Shown one piece after another: positions 41,587 to 49,935 of a stretch of 64,000 nucleotides of DNA. The position numbers and the translations under genes were made by a program. This stretch comes from JAKAQB01 sp027320105 (GTDB taxonomy: Bacteria; Actinomycetota; Acidimicrobiia; Acidimicrobiales; Palsa-688), in contig DAHVMA010000004.1 of NCBI GenBank assembly GCA_027320105.1, positions 39,484 to 103,483 of the forward strand, read 5' to 3'. Every line of letters starts with the position of its first letter. The first letter of the stretch is position 1. The notes beneath the pieces were generated by a model. That model made no database searches. It saw nothing but the letters and a program-made list of their open reading frames with translations, and had not been told where the DNA came from.

Positions 41587-42120
41587 GTGCCGGCCGTGGA
41601 GGTCCGCCCGGCCAGGCCCGAGGAGTACGCCGAAGCCGGCGCGGTCGTGGTCGCCGCCTACCGGGCCCTGCCGGGGACCGCGCTCACCGGCAGCTACGCC
41701 GCCGAGCTCGCCGACGTCGCCGGTCGGGTGGCAGGGGCCGAGGTCCTCGTTGCCGCCGACGGCACAGCGCTGCTCGGGTGCGTCACCTTCGTCCTCGATC
41801 CGTCCTCACCCCTCGCCGGACACCTCCGGCCCGACGAAGCCGCCATCCGCATGCTCGGCGTCGACCCTGCCGCCCAGGGGCGCGGCGTGGGAGCGGCGCT
41901 GGTCGAAGCGTGCGTCACACGAGCCCGGGCGGCCGGCCGGGCCGCAGTCTTCCTGCACTCGACGCCGTGGATGGCCGCTGCGCACCGGGTCTACGAGCGG
42001 GCGGGGTTCCAGCGCACACCGGACCGGGACCGCCAACCCGTCCCGGAGGTGCCCCTGCTGGCATTCCGGCTCGCCCTGGTTGGCTCAGGGCCGGCCGGGG
42101 AAGGGACGTCCGGGGCCTAG
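41587..42120 (+). CDS. GNAT family N-acetyltransferase
   Basis: A 177-residue GNAT enzyme: N-terminal VEVRPARPEEYAEAGAVVVA, the acetyl-CoA loop AIRMLGVDPAAQGRGVGAAL followed by VEACVTRARAAGR, and the closing FLHSTPWMAAAHRVYERAGF motif. The GTG at 41587 or the GTG at 41596 is the start. The extremely short divergent spacing to the enoyl-CoA hydratase gene suggests leaderless transcripts or overlapping promoters. The substrate is unknown. Confidence 0.83.
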   Translation: MPAVEVRPARPEEYAEAGAVVVAAYRALPGTALTGSYAAELADVAGRVAGAEVLVAADGTALLGCVTFVLDPSSPLAGHLRPDEAAIRMLGVDPAAQGRGVGAALVEACVTRARAAGRAAVFLHSTPWMAAAHRVYERAGFQRTPDRDRQPVPEVPLLAFRLALVGSGPAGEGTSGA

Positions 42121-42272
42121 CTGGCTGGGGACAGCACGCGCCCGTCCCGGTCGCCTTTGTATGCTGGGGCCAGACCGGATGAAGCCCCGGTGGGCCCTGC
42201 GGGGTATCCGAACCGCCCGACGGACGGGCTGATGGCCTCTTCCCGAAGCGATGTGCGTCTGGAAGGACCTGA

Positions 42273-43235
42273 TTGGCAGTCGAGCTCGCGCCCGCGGAGA
42301 GCCAAGCCCTCCAAGTGCTCACCATCGTCGCCCTGGCCCCGCTGGTCAGCGGCTTCACCGCGCACGTCGAGGCCCGGCTGCAGGGACGGCGGGGGCCGAG
42401 GGTCCTGCAGGTGTACTACGACCTGGCCAAGCTCTTCTCCAAGGAGACCCTCGTACCGGAGGACGCCGGCTGGGTGTTCGTGGCCGGACCGATCGTCGCG
42501 TTTGCCTGCTACCTGCTCGTGCCCCTGCTGATCCCCGTCCTCACCGACTTCCCCCTGCCGCTCGGCTACATGGGCGACATCATGGGCGGCGGGTTCATCC
42601 TCGGCCTCGCCGGCTTCTCCGTTGCGCTCGCCGCCGCCGAGACCAACGCCCCCTACGCACAGCTCGGCGGCAGCCGGGCCATGACGTTCGGGGCGCTGAT
42701 CGAGCCTTCGATCCTCTTCGTCACCTTCACCGTGGCGATCATCACGGGTACGGACCTGCCCTACTTCCAGGCGGCGGCGTCGCGAGCGTCCGTCGCTGCC
42801 GCCCTGCGCCCGGCGCACCTCCTGGCGGTGCTCGCCTTCTTCCTCGTCGTGCTCAACGACACCGCCCGCATCCCGGTCGAGTCCCCAGCCAGCACCACCG
42901 AGTTCGGGATGATCGACGAGGGGCGCACCCTGGAGCACTCCGGTCCCCTCTTCGCCGTCCTGCGCTGGGGATCGTCGATGAAGCAGCTGATCCTGTACGT
43001 GATCCTCATCAACGTGTTCACCGCGCCCTGGGGGCTGGCCGGAAGCGAGCGGATCGGCTCGGTGCTCCTCGCCATCCCCATCTTCATCGGCAAAGCCATG
43101 GCCGTCGGTGTGATCTTCGCCGTGATCGACAACAGCTTCTCGAAGCTGCGGCTGTTCAAGATCACGGAGTTCATGGCGGCTGCCTTCCTCATCGCCATGC
43201 TTGCCGTCCTCGTCTCGATCCTCGGAGGTGGCTGA
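42273..43235 (+). CDS. Ehr/group 4 hydrogenase-like membrane subunit, HyfC/NuoH-like
   Basis: A 320-residue membrane protein with about eight helices, homologous to HyfC/HycD and complex I NuoH. Quinone/proton-module signatures are ARLQGRRGPRVLQVYYDLAK (the conserved G-R-x-GP loop facing the peripheral arm), GFSVALAAAETNAPYAQLGG, and NDTARIPVESPASTTEFGMI with acidic residues typical of this loop. The TTG at 42273 is chosen because it follows GGAAGGA and gives the normal N-terminus. It is the first gene of a six-gene cluster; the next gene starts immediately after its stop. It would anchor the peripheral subunits and form the ion-path interface. Confidence 0.85.
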   Translation: MAVELAPAESQALQVLTIVALAPLVSGFTAHVEARLQGRRGPRVLQVYYDLAKLFSKETLVPEDAGWVFVAGPIVAFACYLLVPLLIPVLTDFPLPLGYMGDIMGGGFILGLAGFSVALAAAETNAPYAQLGGSRAMTFGALIEPSILFVTFTVAIITGTDLPYFQAAASRASVAAALRPAHLLAVLAFFLVVLNDTARIPVESPASTTEFGMIDEGRTLEHSGPLFAVLRWGSSMKQLILYVILINVFTAPWGLAGSERIGSVLLAIPIFIGKAMAVGVIFAVIDNSFSKLRLFKITEFMAAAFLIAMLAVLVSILGGG

Positions 43236-43910
43236 GTGCTCGCAGCTGTCGCACGACCCACGACCTTCCGCGACGTCGCCGATGCGCTGACCCTGCTCGT
43301 GCTGCTGACAGAGTTCGCGATGCTGCGCTCCTCCCTCCCTCGCTCGCAGGTCCGCCTCTACGCCTTCCAGTCACTGGCCGTGACCGCGCTGGCAGCGCTG
43401 GTCGCGGCCCGCCACGGGCTCGGCGACCTCTACGTGATCGCAGCGCTCACCTTGGTGCTGAAGGTGGTCCTCGTTCCCTGGATCATCCTCCGCGTGCTGC
43501 GTGATGCCGGCACCGAGGTTGCGGGTAGCCATCGCCTGGGCGTGGCGACGATGGTGCTCATAGCGCTGGCCGTGTCGATCTTCGGCTTCTTCACGATCGG
43601 GAGCATGCCGTTCCACTCGAGCTCGCTGCCCACGCCGGCACTCGGCCTGAGCGTCGCCGAGATCCTCGTGGCCTTCATGATCGTCGTGCTCCGTGCCGAC
43701 GTCGTGTCGCAAGCCGCTGGGTTCTTCTCCCTGGAAAACGGCGTGTCGGTGGTCAGCCTGGTCGTCGCCTCGGGCCTCCCGTTGGTCGTCGAGACCGCCT
43801 TCCTGTTCGACCTGGTTGTAGCCGTCGTCGTCTTCGGGATCCTGATGCGGGTACACCACCGCCGGACCGACACGCTGTCCACCGGCGTCCTCGACCGGCT
43901 CCGGGGCTGA
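43236..43910 (+). CDS. hydrogenase-4 subunit E-like membrane protein (HyfE)
   Basis: A 224-residue protein with about seven predicted helices, similar to HyfE (HycP in the mycobacterial locus). HyfE fuses a NuoK-like part with extra helices. Visible parts are DALTLLVLLTEFAMLRSSLP, VLKVVLVPWIILRVLRDAGT and GLSVAEILVAFMIVVLRADV (Glu in a helix, as in NuoK), then FFSLENGVSVVSLVVASGLP. A GTG start directly abuts the upstream stop. It forms part of the membrane ion-translocating arm. Confidence 0.82.
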   Translation: MLAAVARPTTFRDVADALTLLVLLTEFAMLRSSLPRSQVRLYAFQSLAVTALAALVAARHGLGDLYVIAALTLVLKVVLVPWIILRVLRDAGTEVAGSHRLGVATMVLIALAVSIFGFFTIGSMPFHSSSLPTPALGLSVAEILVAFMIVVLRADVVSQAAGFFSLENGVSVVSLVVASGLPLVVETAFLFDLVVAVVVFGILMRVHHRRTDTLSTGVLDRLRG

Positions 43911-43911
43911 G

Positions 43912-45507
43912 ATGTCGTGGGTCCTGGTGGTCCTGCTTGCCGCCCCCCTCGTCTCCGTCGTCGTCTGCGCCGTGCTCCCCAACCGGGCCGCCCAGGGGGC
44001 GACGCTCGTGGCGGGCCTTCTGTGCTTCTCGCTTTCGATCGTCCTCGTGGGTCACCCCTCATCGACGGCCCTCTCCGGCTGGCTGATGGTGGATCCGCTG
44101 TCCACCGTCTTCGTCGTGCCGACCGCGTTCCTCTACTTCACCACGGCCATCTTCTCGGTCGGCTACGTCCATCCGGCCGGCGACGAGGTCGCACGCGCCC
44201 GCTACCTACGTCGGTTCTGGGTCGGGTTCAACGTCTTCGCCTGGGCCATGCTGATGGCGCCGATCGTCAACGGCCTGCCGCTGCTGTGGGTGGCGGTGGA
44301 GATCACCACCGTCGTCTCTGCCCTGCTCGTAGCGCTCGAGCACACCCCAGGGGCGACGGAGGCTGCGTGGAAGTACGTCCTCATCGCCTCGATGGGTCTC
44401 GGCATCGCACTCGTTGCGACGGTCGTCATGTATTACGCCGGCAGTGCCGTCCTCGGCAGCGGCTTGGAGTTGTTCTACTCGCGGATGCTCCCAGCGGCGG
44501 GCCGCTTCCCACCGCAGATCACCGAGTTGGCGTTCGTCCTGGCGGTCCTCGGGTTCGGGACCAAGATGGGGCTCGTCCCCGTCCACACGTGGTTGCCGGA
44601 CGCCCACTCGGAGGCACCGACGCCGGTCTCGGCCCTCCTGTCGGGCGCGCTGCTCGCGATCTGCTTCTACGCCATCCTGCGCTACTACGAGATCACCGAG
44701 CGGGCGGTCGGGGCGGCCTTCCCGAGGGAGGTCCTGCTCGCCTTCGGTCTAGCGTCCCTCGTCCTCGCCGCGCTCGTGGTGGCGGTGCAGCGGGACGTGA
44801 AACGGCTGCTGGCCTACTCGAGCGTCGAGCACATGGGCGTGCTCTGCATCGGAATGAGCTTCGCCGCGCCGTTGGCCGTCGTCGGCGTGCTCCTGCACGT
44901 CCTCGCGCACGCCGCCGCCAAGGGAACGGCGTTCTTCGGCTCGGGTAGCGTGGTGCGCAAGTTCGGCTCCAAGGACGTGGCATCGCTGCGAGCCGGCATC
45001 GTCTTCCTGCCCTGGTCGGGGCCGATGCTGGTCCTCGCCGTGCTCGCCCTCTCGGCGATGCCACCGTTCGGCATCTTCCGCAGTGAGTTCCTCATCGTGG
45101 CGGGAGGCCTCCGCTCCCCGGCCGACGCCGCTGCGGCCGTGCTGGTCGCCCTCGTCACGTTGGCGGCCTTCGGCCTGACCTGGTACGTCGGCCGGACGAT
45201 GATGAGCCCGGCGTCGTTAGGGACAACCAGCTCGGAGGCCGACGGCTCCCCCGAGCCCCCGCCATGGCCGTGGGGCGGGCTCCCCGCTGCCGAAAGCGAG
45301 GCGGTGCTCGCAACCGCCGTCGTGACGGTGCCCCGGGCGCAAGGGGAGCAGGAGCGGCCGTCCCCGACCCGGGGTGAGCCGAGCCCGTGGATCGTCGCGG
45401 CCATGATCCTGGGGCTGGCAGCCCTGGTGGTGCTCGGCATCCACCCGCCGGCGGCGCTCGGCACCCTGCTGCACCGGGCCGCCGCCCAGCTCGAGGTCGG
45501 GAGGTGA
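43912..45507 (+). CDS. antiporter-like membrane subunit, HyfF-like
   Basis: A 531-residue Mrp-antiporter/NuoL-N-type subunit with about 14 helices. The key ion-path residues appear present: Glu in LLWVAVEITTVVSALLVALE, Lys in AVLGFGTKMGLVPVHTWLPD followed by AHSEAPTPVSALLSGALLAI, and Lys/His in VQRDVKRLLAYSSVEHMGVL and VLAHAAAKGTAFFGSG. A roughly 60-residue hydrophilic insertion (SSEADGSPEPPPWPWGGLPA and on) precedes the last helix. It begins one base after the HyfE stop and ends in a GTGA overlap with the large-subunit gene. Confidence 0.85.
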   Translation: MSWVLVVLLAAPLVSVVVCAVLPNRAAQGATLVAGLLCFSLSIVLVGHPSSTALSGWLMVDPLSTVFVVPTAFLYFTTAIFSVGYVHPAGDEVARARYLRRFWVGFNVFAWAMLMAPIVNGLPLLWVAVEITTVVSALLVALEHTPGATEAAWKYVLIASMGLGIALVATVVMYYAGSAVLGSGLELFYSRMLPAAGRFPPQITELAFVLAVLGFGTKMGLVPVHTWLPDAHSEAPTPVSALLSGALLAICFYAILRYYEITERAVGAAFPREVLLAFGLASLVLAALVVAVQRDVKRLLAYSSVEHMGVLCIGMSFAAPLAVVGVLLHVLAHAAAKGTAFFGSGSVVRKFGSKDVASLRAGIVFLPWSGPMLVLAVLALSAMPPFGIFRSEFLIVAGGLRSPADAAAAVLVALVTLAAFGLTWYVGRTMMSPASLGTTSSEADGSPEPPPWPWGGLPAAESEAVLATAVVTVPRAQGEQERPSPTRGEPSPWIVAAMILGLAALVVLGIHPPAALGTLLHRAAAQLEVGR

Positions 45508-47003
45508 CCATCCAGGGCGATCGCCTCGGGGAGGAGGCCATCGACCGTTCGCGGTTCGCGGAGGCCGTCGCTCACCTCTCCGCCGGTCCCAACCGCTTCG
45601 CCGGCCTCTTCCCGTCTCTGCGCGCCAGTGGTGGGGTGGAGCTGCGTGCCGTGGTGGCGACCCCCGGCGGGTACACCTCGGTCGTCACGGAGCTGCCGCC
45701 TGGTGATCTGGCCTACCCCAGCGTCTCGGTGGGGCTGCCGGCAGCATCGTGGTACGAGCGGGAGATCCACGACCGCTACGGCATCCAGCCGAAAGGTCAC
45801 CCTCGCCTCGACCCGCTGGTCCTCCCACTCCTGCCCGAGGATCCTCACCCGGCCCTCGGCGACTGGCACAGCCAGGTCAGTCCCGATCCCCGCGCCCTGG
45901 ATGCGCATGCCTCCGGGGAGGGGCTGTTCACGATTCCGTACGGGCCGGTCCGCTCAGGGGTCTTCGAGGCGGTGGAGTACCTCGTGGAGACCTTCGGGGA
46001 GGACATCCCCCGCCTCCGCAGCCGCATGTACCACAAGCACCGTGGGATCGACTGGCGCTTCGAGGACCTCACGCCGGATGACGGCGTGCTCCTCGCCGAA
46101 CGCGTGGAGGGGACGGCCTCGGTCGCGCACGCCATCGCCTACTGCCGAGGCCTCGAACAGCTGACGGGCACGGAGGTTCCCTACGAGGCCGAGGTCGTCC
46201 GGCTCGTGCACGCCGAGCTCGAGCGCGTCGCCAACCACCTCGACTCGATGATCCGCCACAGCGACGGTTCCTATCAGGCGGTCGCCAACGCGCGCCTCGC
46301 AGTCCACAAGGAGCGCCTGCTCCGGCTGCGGGCGACGCTGTGCGGCAGCCGCTTCGGTCGCAACGTGGTCGTCCCCGGCGGCGTCAGTGGGCCGATGCGC
46401 CGACCGCCCGACGAGGCCCGCAGCGAGCTGCTCCGCATAGCCGGCGGGGTCTCCGACGACGCGAGGGCCATGATGTCGACCCCCTCGTTCCTCGACCGCC
46501 TGCGAGGCGCCGGCGTCCTCCCCGCTGACCTGGTGGCGGCGCACGGGGCCGTGGGGCCCGTTGCCCGCGGCTCGGGGCTGGGGGAGGACGTACGCCACGC
46601 CCGTCCCTACGGTGCCTATCCCTCGTCGGGCTTCAGGCCAACGCCGCCGCATGATCAGGGGGATGCTCTCGCCCGCCAGCAAGTACGCCTGGCGGAGATG
46701 GACGAGTCGTTCCGGCTCGCGGCGGACGGCTTGGCCATCCTGGCCGGCTGCAACGAGCGCGAGTGGCGGCGAGGTCCTGGCGCCGCCGCCGACGGCACAG
46801 CGATCAGCTCGGTCGAATCCCCCCAAGGGGAGTTGCTGTACGTGGTGGAGGCAGACGGCGGCCGGCTCGCCCGCGTGAAGCCCCGATGTGCTGCGTTCCA
46901 CAACTTCGCGCTGTTTCCCGCGGCGTTCCGGGGTGACATCCTCACGGACTTCGTCTTCATCGAGGCCAGCTTCGGGCTCTCCATCGCCGGGGTGGCGGGC
47001 TGA
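45504..47003 (+). CDS. hydrogenase large-subunit-like protein (HyfG-like) lacking [NiFe] cysteines
   Basis: A 499-residue NuoC-NuoD-type fusion. Residues about 15-130 are the NuoC-like part (ASWYEREIHDRYGIQPKGHP), the rest the NuoD/hydrogenase large-subunit fold (YGPVRSGVFEAVEYLVETFG; RMYHKHRGIDWRFED). At the place of the first Ni-binding CxxC (normally ERVCGIC) the sequence is ERVEGTASVAHAIAYC (about residues 199-214). The C-terminal DPCxxC is replaced by IEASFGLSIAGVAG. No other CxxC exists in the protein. It therefore cannot build a standard [NiFe] centre and belongs with the Ehr complexes, with a quinone- or unknown-substrate site. Coupling: GTGA overlap upstream, TGATG downstream. Confidence 0.85.
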   Translation: MTIQGDRLGEEAIDRSRFAEAVAHLSAGPNRFAGLFPSLRASGGVELRAVVATPGGYTSVVTELPPGDLAYPSVSVGLPAASWYEREIHDRYGIQPKGHPRLDPLVLPLLPEDPHPALGDWHSQVSPDPRALDAHASGEGLFTIPYGPVRSGVFEAVEYLVETFGEDIPRLRSRMYHKHRGIDWRFEDLTPDDGVLLAERVEGTASVAHAIAYCRGLEQLTGTEVPYEAEVVRLVHAELERVANHLDSMIRHSDGSYQAVANARLAVHKERLLRLRATLCGSRFGRNVVVPGGVSGPMRRPPDEARSELLRIAGGVSDDARAMMSTPSFLDRLRGAGVLPADLVAAHGAVGPVARGSGLGEDVRHARPYGAYPSSGFRPTPPHDQGDALARQQVRLAEMDESFRLAADGLAILAGCNEREWRRGPGAAADGTAISSVESPQGELLYVVEADGGRLARVKPRCAAFHNFALFPAAFRGDILTDFVFIEASFGLSIAGVAG

Positions 47004-47800
47004 TGCCCTGGGCGGCCCGCGGCCTGCGAGAAGGCATCGTCACCACCCGCTACCCCCGGCGGCCCGACGACCACGGCCCCGACTTCGTCGCCGCTGTGAC
47101 GGTCGCCGACCAACCCGTCGAGGGGGCCAGCCAGGGAATCGCCGGGCTGTGCCCCACCGGGGCCATCTCGGAGGGCCCCCCTGTAGCGGTCGACCGGGGC
47201 CGCTGCATCCTCTGCGGGCACTGCGTCGACGCACGGCCCGAGGTGTTCGCCTACGAGTCCTCGCTGGGAACGGCGCGGCTGCACCGCCGCCTCCTCGTGA
47301 CCCCGCCGGCGCACGGTGACGACGACCTGGAGGTGCGCGTGGCGGCCGAGCTGGCCGCGCGGGTGCGCCGCTTCGGCCGGTCGCTGCACATCCGCCACGT
47401 CGACGCCGGCTCCGACGGGTCCGAGGAGTGGGAGATCGCCGCACTGACCGGTCCCATCTACGACGTCCATCGCCTCGGGATCTTCTTCACCGCCTCTCCC
47501 CGTCACGCCGACGTGCTGTTGGTGACCGGCGCCGGCGCCGCAGGCATGGCGGAGCCGCTCCAGCGTACCTACCACGCCATGCCCGAGCCCAGGGTGGTGG
47601 TGGCCGTCGGCACCGACGCGATCAGCGGTGGCCTCGTTCACCCCACGTACGTGACCCGAGGCGGGGTCGCCGGGCTGCTGCCGGTCGACGTCTGGGTGCC
47701 GGGGTCGCCGCCCAGCCCCTTCAGCATCCTGCACGGCCTGCTGCTCGCCATGGGGCGCCTGGGCGGGACCCGGCCGCTCCGAGCGAGAGGGCGACGGTGA
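47003..47800 (+). CDS. ferredoxin-NuoB-like fusion subunit with altered proximal-cluster ligands
   Basis: A 265-residue protein. Residues 1-85 are a one-cluster ferredoxin-like domain (AGLCPTGAI with Cys50; RGRCILCGHC with Cys68, Cys71, Cys74). Residues about 125-255 follow the NuoB/HycG small-subunit fold, but each expected [4Fe-4S] ligand is replaced: HVDAGSDGSEEWEI has Asp138 and Glu141 in place of the CxxC pair, VAVGTDAISGG has Asp205 in place of the third Cys, and VPGSPPSPFSIL has Ser235 in place of the last Cys. The domain is otherwise well conserved, so it is probably functional in structure but without its normal cluster. It has a one-base overlap with the large-subunit gene and a GTGA overlap with the next gene. 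Confidence 0.8.
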   Translation: MPWAARGLREGIVTTRYPRRPDDHGPDFVAAVTVADQPVEGASQGIAGLCPTGAISEGPPVAVDRGRCILCGHCVDARPEVFAYESSLGTARLHRRLLVTPPAHGDDDLEVRVAAELAARVRRFGRSLHIRHVDAGSDGSEEWEIAALTGPIYDVHRLGIFFTASPRHADVLLVTGAGAAGMAEPLQRTYHAMPEPRVVVAVGTDAISGGLVHPTYVTRGGVAGLLPVDVWVPGSPPSPFSILHGLLLAMGRLGGTRPLRARGRR

Positions 47801-49818
47801 ACGCTGCCCTGCTGGTCGCCGCACTGGGCGTGTGGGCTGCGGGCGCGTGCGTCGACCTGGCCGCAGGTCCGAGCCGGTTCCCGGCGCGCGCCGCAACCTT
47901 TGGAGCAGGCTTCGCCGGGGCTGCACTCGTCGCGGCGCTGGGCGTGCGGACCACGCTGGGCTCGGCCCGCACGCTGCACCTCGGGAGCAGCCTCGGCACG
48001 GGGGAGGCCATCTTGCGGCTGGACCCGCTCGCCGGGCTGTTCCTCACCGTCGCCGGGATGCTCGGATGCGCCATCTCCGCGTGCCTGGTCAGCTGGTGCC
48101 GACCGGATGGTCGTGTCACGAGCCGCGAGACCGGCGCCGGCTTCCTCCTGCTGCTGGCTGCGGTCGTGGTCGTGCTCCTGGCCGGCGACGCCTATACCTT
48201 CCTGTTCGGCTGGGAGAGCCTCACCGGCGCCTTCTACGTCCTGTCGTCCGTGGCGCGGCGCAACGGCGCCCAGGTGAGGGCGGGCTGGGCCACGCTGGTG
48301 CTCGGCAAGGTGAGCGGGGCAGCGTTGCTCATCGGCTTCCTGCTCCTGGCGGGCGCCGCCCACAGCTTCGCGTTCACAACGTGGTCGACGGTGCAAGGCT
48401 CCACCCTGCACGCGGCATGGTGGTTGCTCATCGTCGGCTTCGGCGTGAAGGTCGGCCTCCTGCCGTTCCAGGGATGGCTGCCGCTCGGCTACCCGGCAGC
48501 GCAGGGACCGGTCCGCGCCGCCATGGCGGGGCTGGCGGTCAACGTCGGCTTCTACGGCCTCTGGCGGTTCCTCGGCGTTCTCGGGCGCCCCCCCGTGACC
48601 CTGGTCGTGACCGTCCTGGTGGCCGGCGGTCTCACTGCGCTCGTGGGGATCACCTTCGCCGCCGTCCAGCCTCGGCTGCCGCGGCTCGTGGCCTACTCCA
48701 GCGTCGAGAACGCTGGGATCATCCTCGTCGCGTACGGCGTCGCCCTGGCAGGCTCGGCAACCGGCCGCCCGCGCCTCGTCGCCATCGGGCTGCTCGCCGC
48801 GACCCTGCAGGTGCTGGCCCATGCGTTCGCCAAGTCGGTCCTCTTCGCCGGCTCCGCGTTCTTCGAGTCGGGGGAAGGCACCGACCACCTCGACGACCTC
48901 GTCGGTGTCGGCTACCGCTACCGCTGGAGCGCTGCTTGCTTCTCCCTCGGATGCCTGACCCTCGGTGGTCTGCCCCCGACGATCGGCTTCGTGTCGGAGT
49001 GGTTCGTCCTGGAGGCGCTGATGCAGGAGTACCGGTTGCACGACCTCGCCCTGCGGGTCGGGATCACCGTCGGCGGAGCGCTCGTGGCGCTGACCGCAGG
49101 CGTGGCGGCCCTCTGCTTCATCCGGGTCATCGGGCTGAGCATCCTGCGGCGACCGGCGCCCCGGCCGCGTCCTGCCGCAGGAGCGGGCGTGTGGGGCGCG
49201 GGTGGCTTGGCGATCCTCGCCCTGCCCACCCTCGGGCTGGCGGCCGTGGCGCCGCTGGTGATCCGCTACCTGGCGGACGGGCTCGACCCGGTCGTCAGCG
49301 GGCGACTGGTAGATGCCGCCCGGAAGTCACCCTGGGTCCTCCAGCCGGTGTACCGCTCGTTCTCCATACTCTCGCCGTCCTGGATGTACGTGACCTTGCC
49401 GATAGCGGTCATCGCCGTCGCGGCGGCGGTCCTCGCCGCCTCCCGGGGCCGGGTGCTCCGCATGCGCCGGGTTCCTGCCTGGCGGTCGGCGAGCGGGGGA
49501 GTCTCCGGTCCCGACCACTACACCTCCTTCGGGTACGCCAACATCCTGCGCCACGTGCTCGGCAACGTGCTCGGGTCGAGCCGGGAGGTGGTGGTCGTCG
49601 GCAGCAGCGACAGCGAACGGCTCCACGAAGCCAGTGTCGAGGTCCGTACCTCGGTCGTCGAGCCCGTCGAGACCTACCTGTACCGACCCATCGAGGCATT
49701 CGTTCTGTGGGCAGGCCGTCAGGCCCAGCGCATCCAATCCGGCAGGCTCGACGCCTACGTCGCCTACATGTTCCTCGCACTGGTTGTCCTCATCGCTGTG
49801 GTGACTGCCCGCCCGTGA
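47797..49818 (+). CDS. antiporter-like membrane subunit, HyfB-like
   Basis: A 673-residue multi-helix subunit of the NuoL/Mrp family, the HyfB type with a long C-terminal extension. Ion-path features include Glu in FLFGWESLTGAFYVLSSVAR, Lys in LVLGKVSGAALLIGFLLLAG, IVGFGVKVGLLPFQGWLPLG and VLAHAFAKSVLFAGSAFFES. After the last conserved helices comes a roughly 150-residue part (YTSFGYANILRHVLGNVLGS; VEPVETYLYRPIEAFVLWAG) and a final helix, like the lateral extension of HyfB/HycC. It starts at a GTG overlapping the previous stop. It is the last gene of the complex cluster and the second antiporter-type subunit, so the complex has two potential proton or sodium paths. Confidence 0.85.
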   Translation: MNAALLVAALGVWAAGACVDLAAGPSRFPARAATFGAGFAGAALVAALGVRTTLGSARTLHLGSSLGTGEAILRLDPLAGLFLTVAGMLGCAISACLVSWCRPDGRVTSRETGAGFLLLLAAVVVVLLAGDAYTFLFGWESLTGAFYVLSSVARRNGAQVRAGWATLVLGKVSGAALLIGFLLLAGAAHSFAFTTWSTVQGSTLHAAWWLLIVGFGVKVGLLPFQGWLPLGYPAAQGPVRAAMAGLAVNVGFYGLWRFLGVLGRPPVTLVVTVLVAGGLTALVGITFAAVQPRLPRLVAYSSVENAGIILVAYGVALAGSATGRPRLVAIGLLAATLQVLAHAFAKSVLFAGSAFFESGEGTDHLDDLVGVGYRYRWSAACFSLGCLTLGGLPPTIGFVSEWFVLEALMQEYRLHDLALRVGITVGGALVALTAGVAALCFIRVIGLSILRRPAPRPRPAAGAGVWGAGGLAILALPTLGLAAVAPLVIRYLADGLDPVVSGRLVDAARKSPWVLQPVYRSFSILSPSWMYVTLPIAVIAVAAAVLAASRGRVLRMRRVPAWRSASGGVSGPDHYTSFGYANILRHVLGNVLGSSREVVVVGSSDSERLHEASVEVRTSVVEPVETYLYRPIEAFVLWAGRQAQRIQSGRLDAYVAYMFLALVVLIAVVTARP

Positions 49819-49935
49819 GCTGTCCCGGTGACGCTCTGCCGCGCGGGTCGCGGCGCGCCTCGCCGACCAGGTGCACACCTTCGTCCTCGTCCACGACGTC
49901 GAACCCCGGATCGGCTCCTGTACCGTTGGCGGCGC

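Noticed and set aside
42273..49818. Functional group 4 [NiFe] hydrogenase or a complete complex I
   Set aside because: Both CxxC motifs of the large subunit are missing, and NADH-binding subunits (NuoE/F/G) and hydrogenase maturation genes are absent, so the cluster was assigned to the Ehr type.
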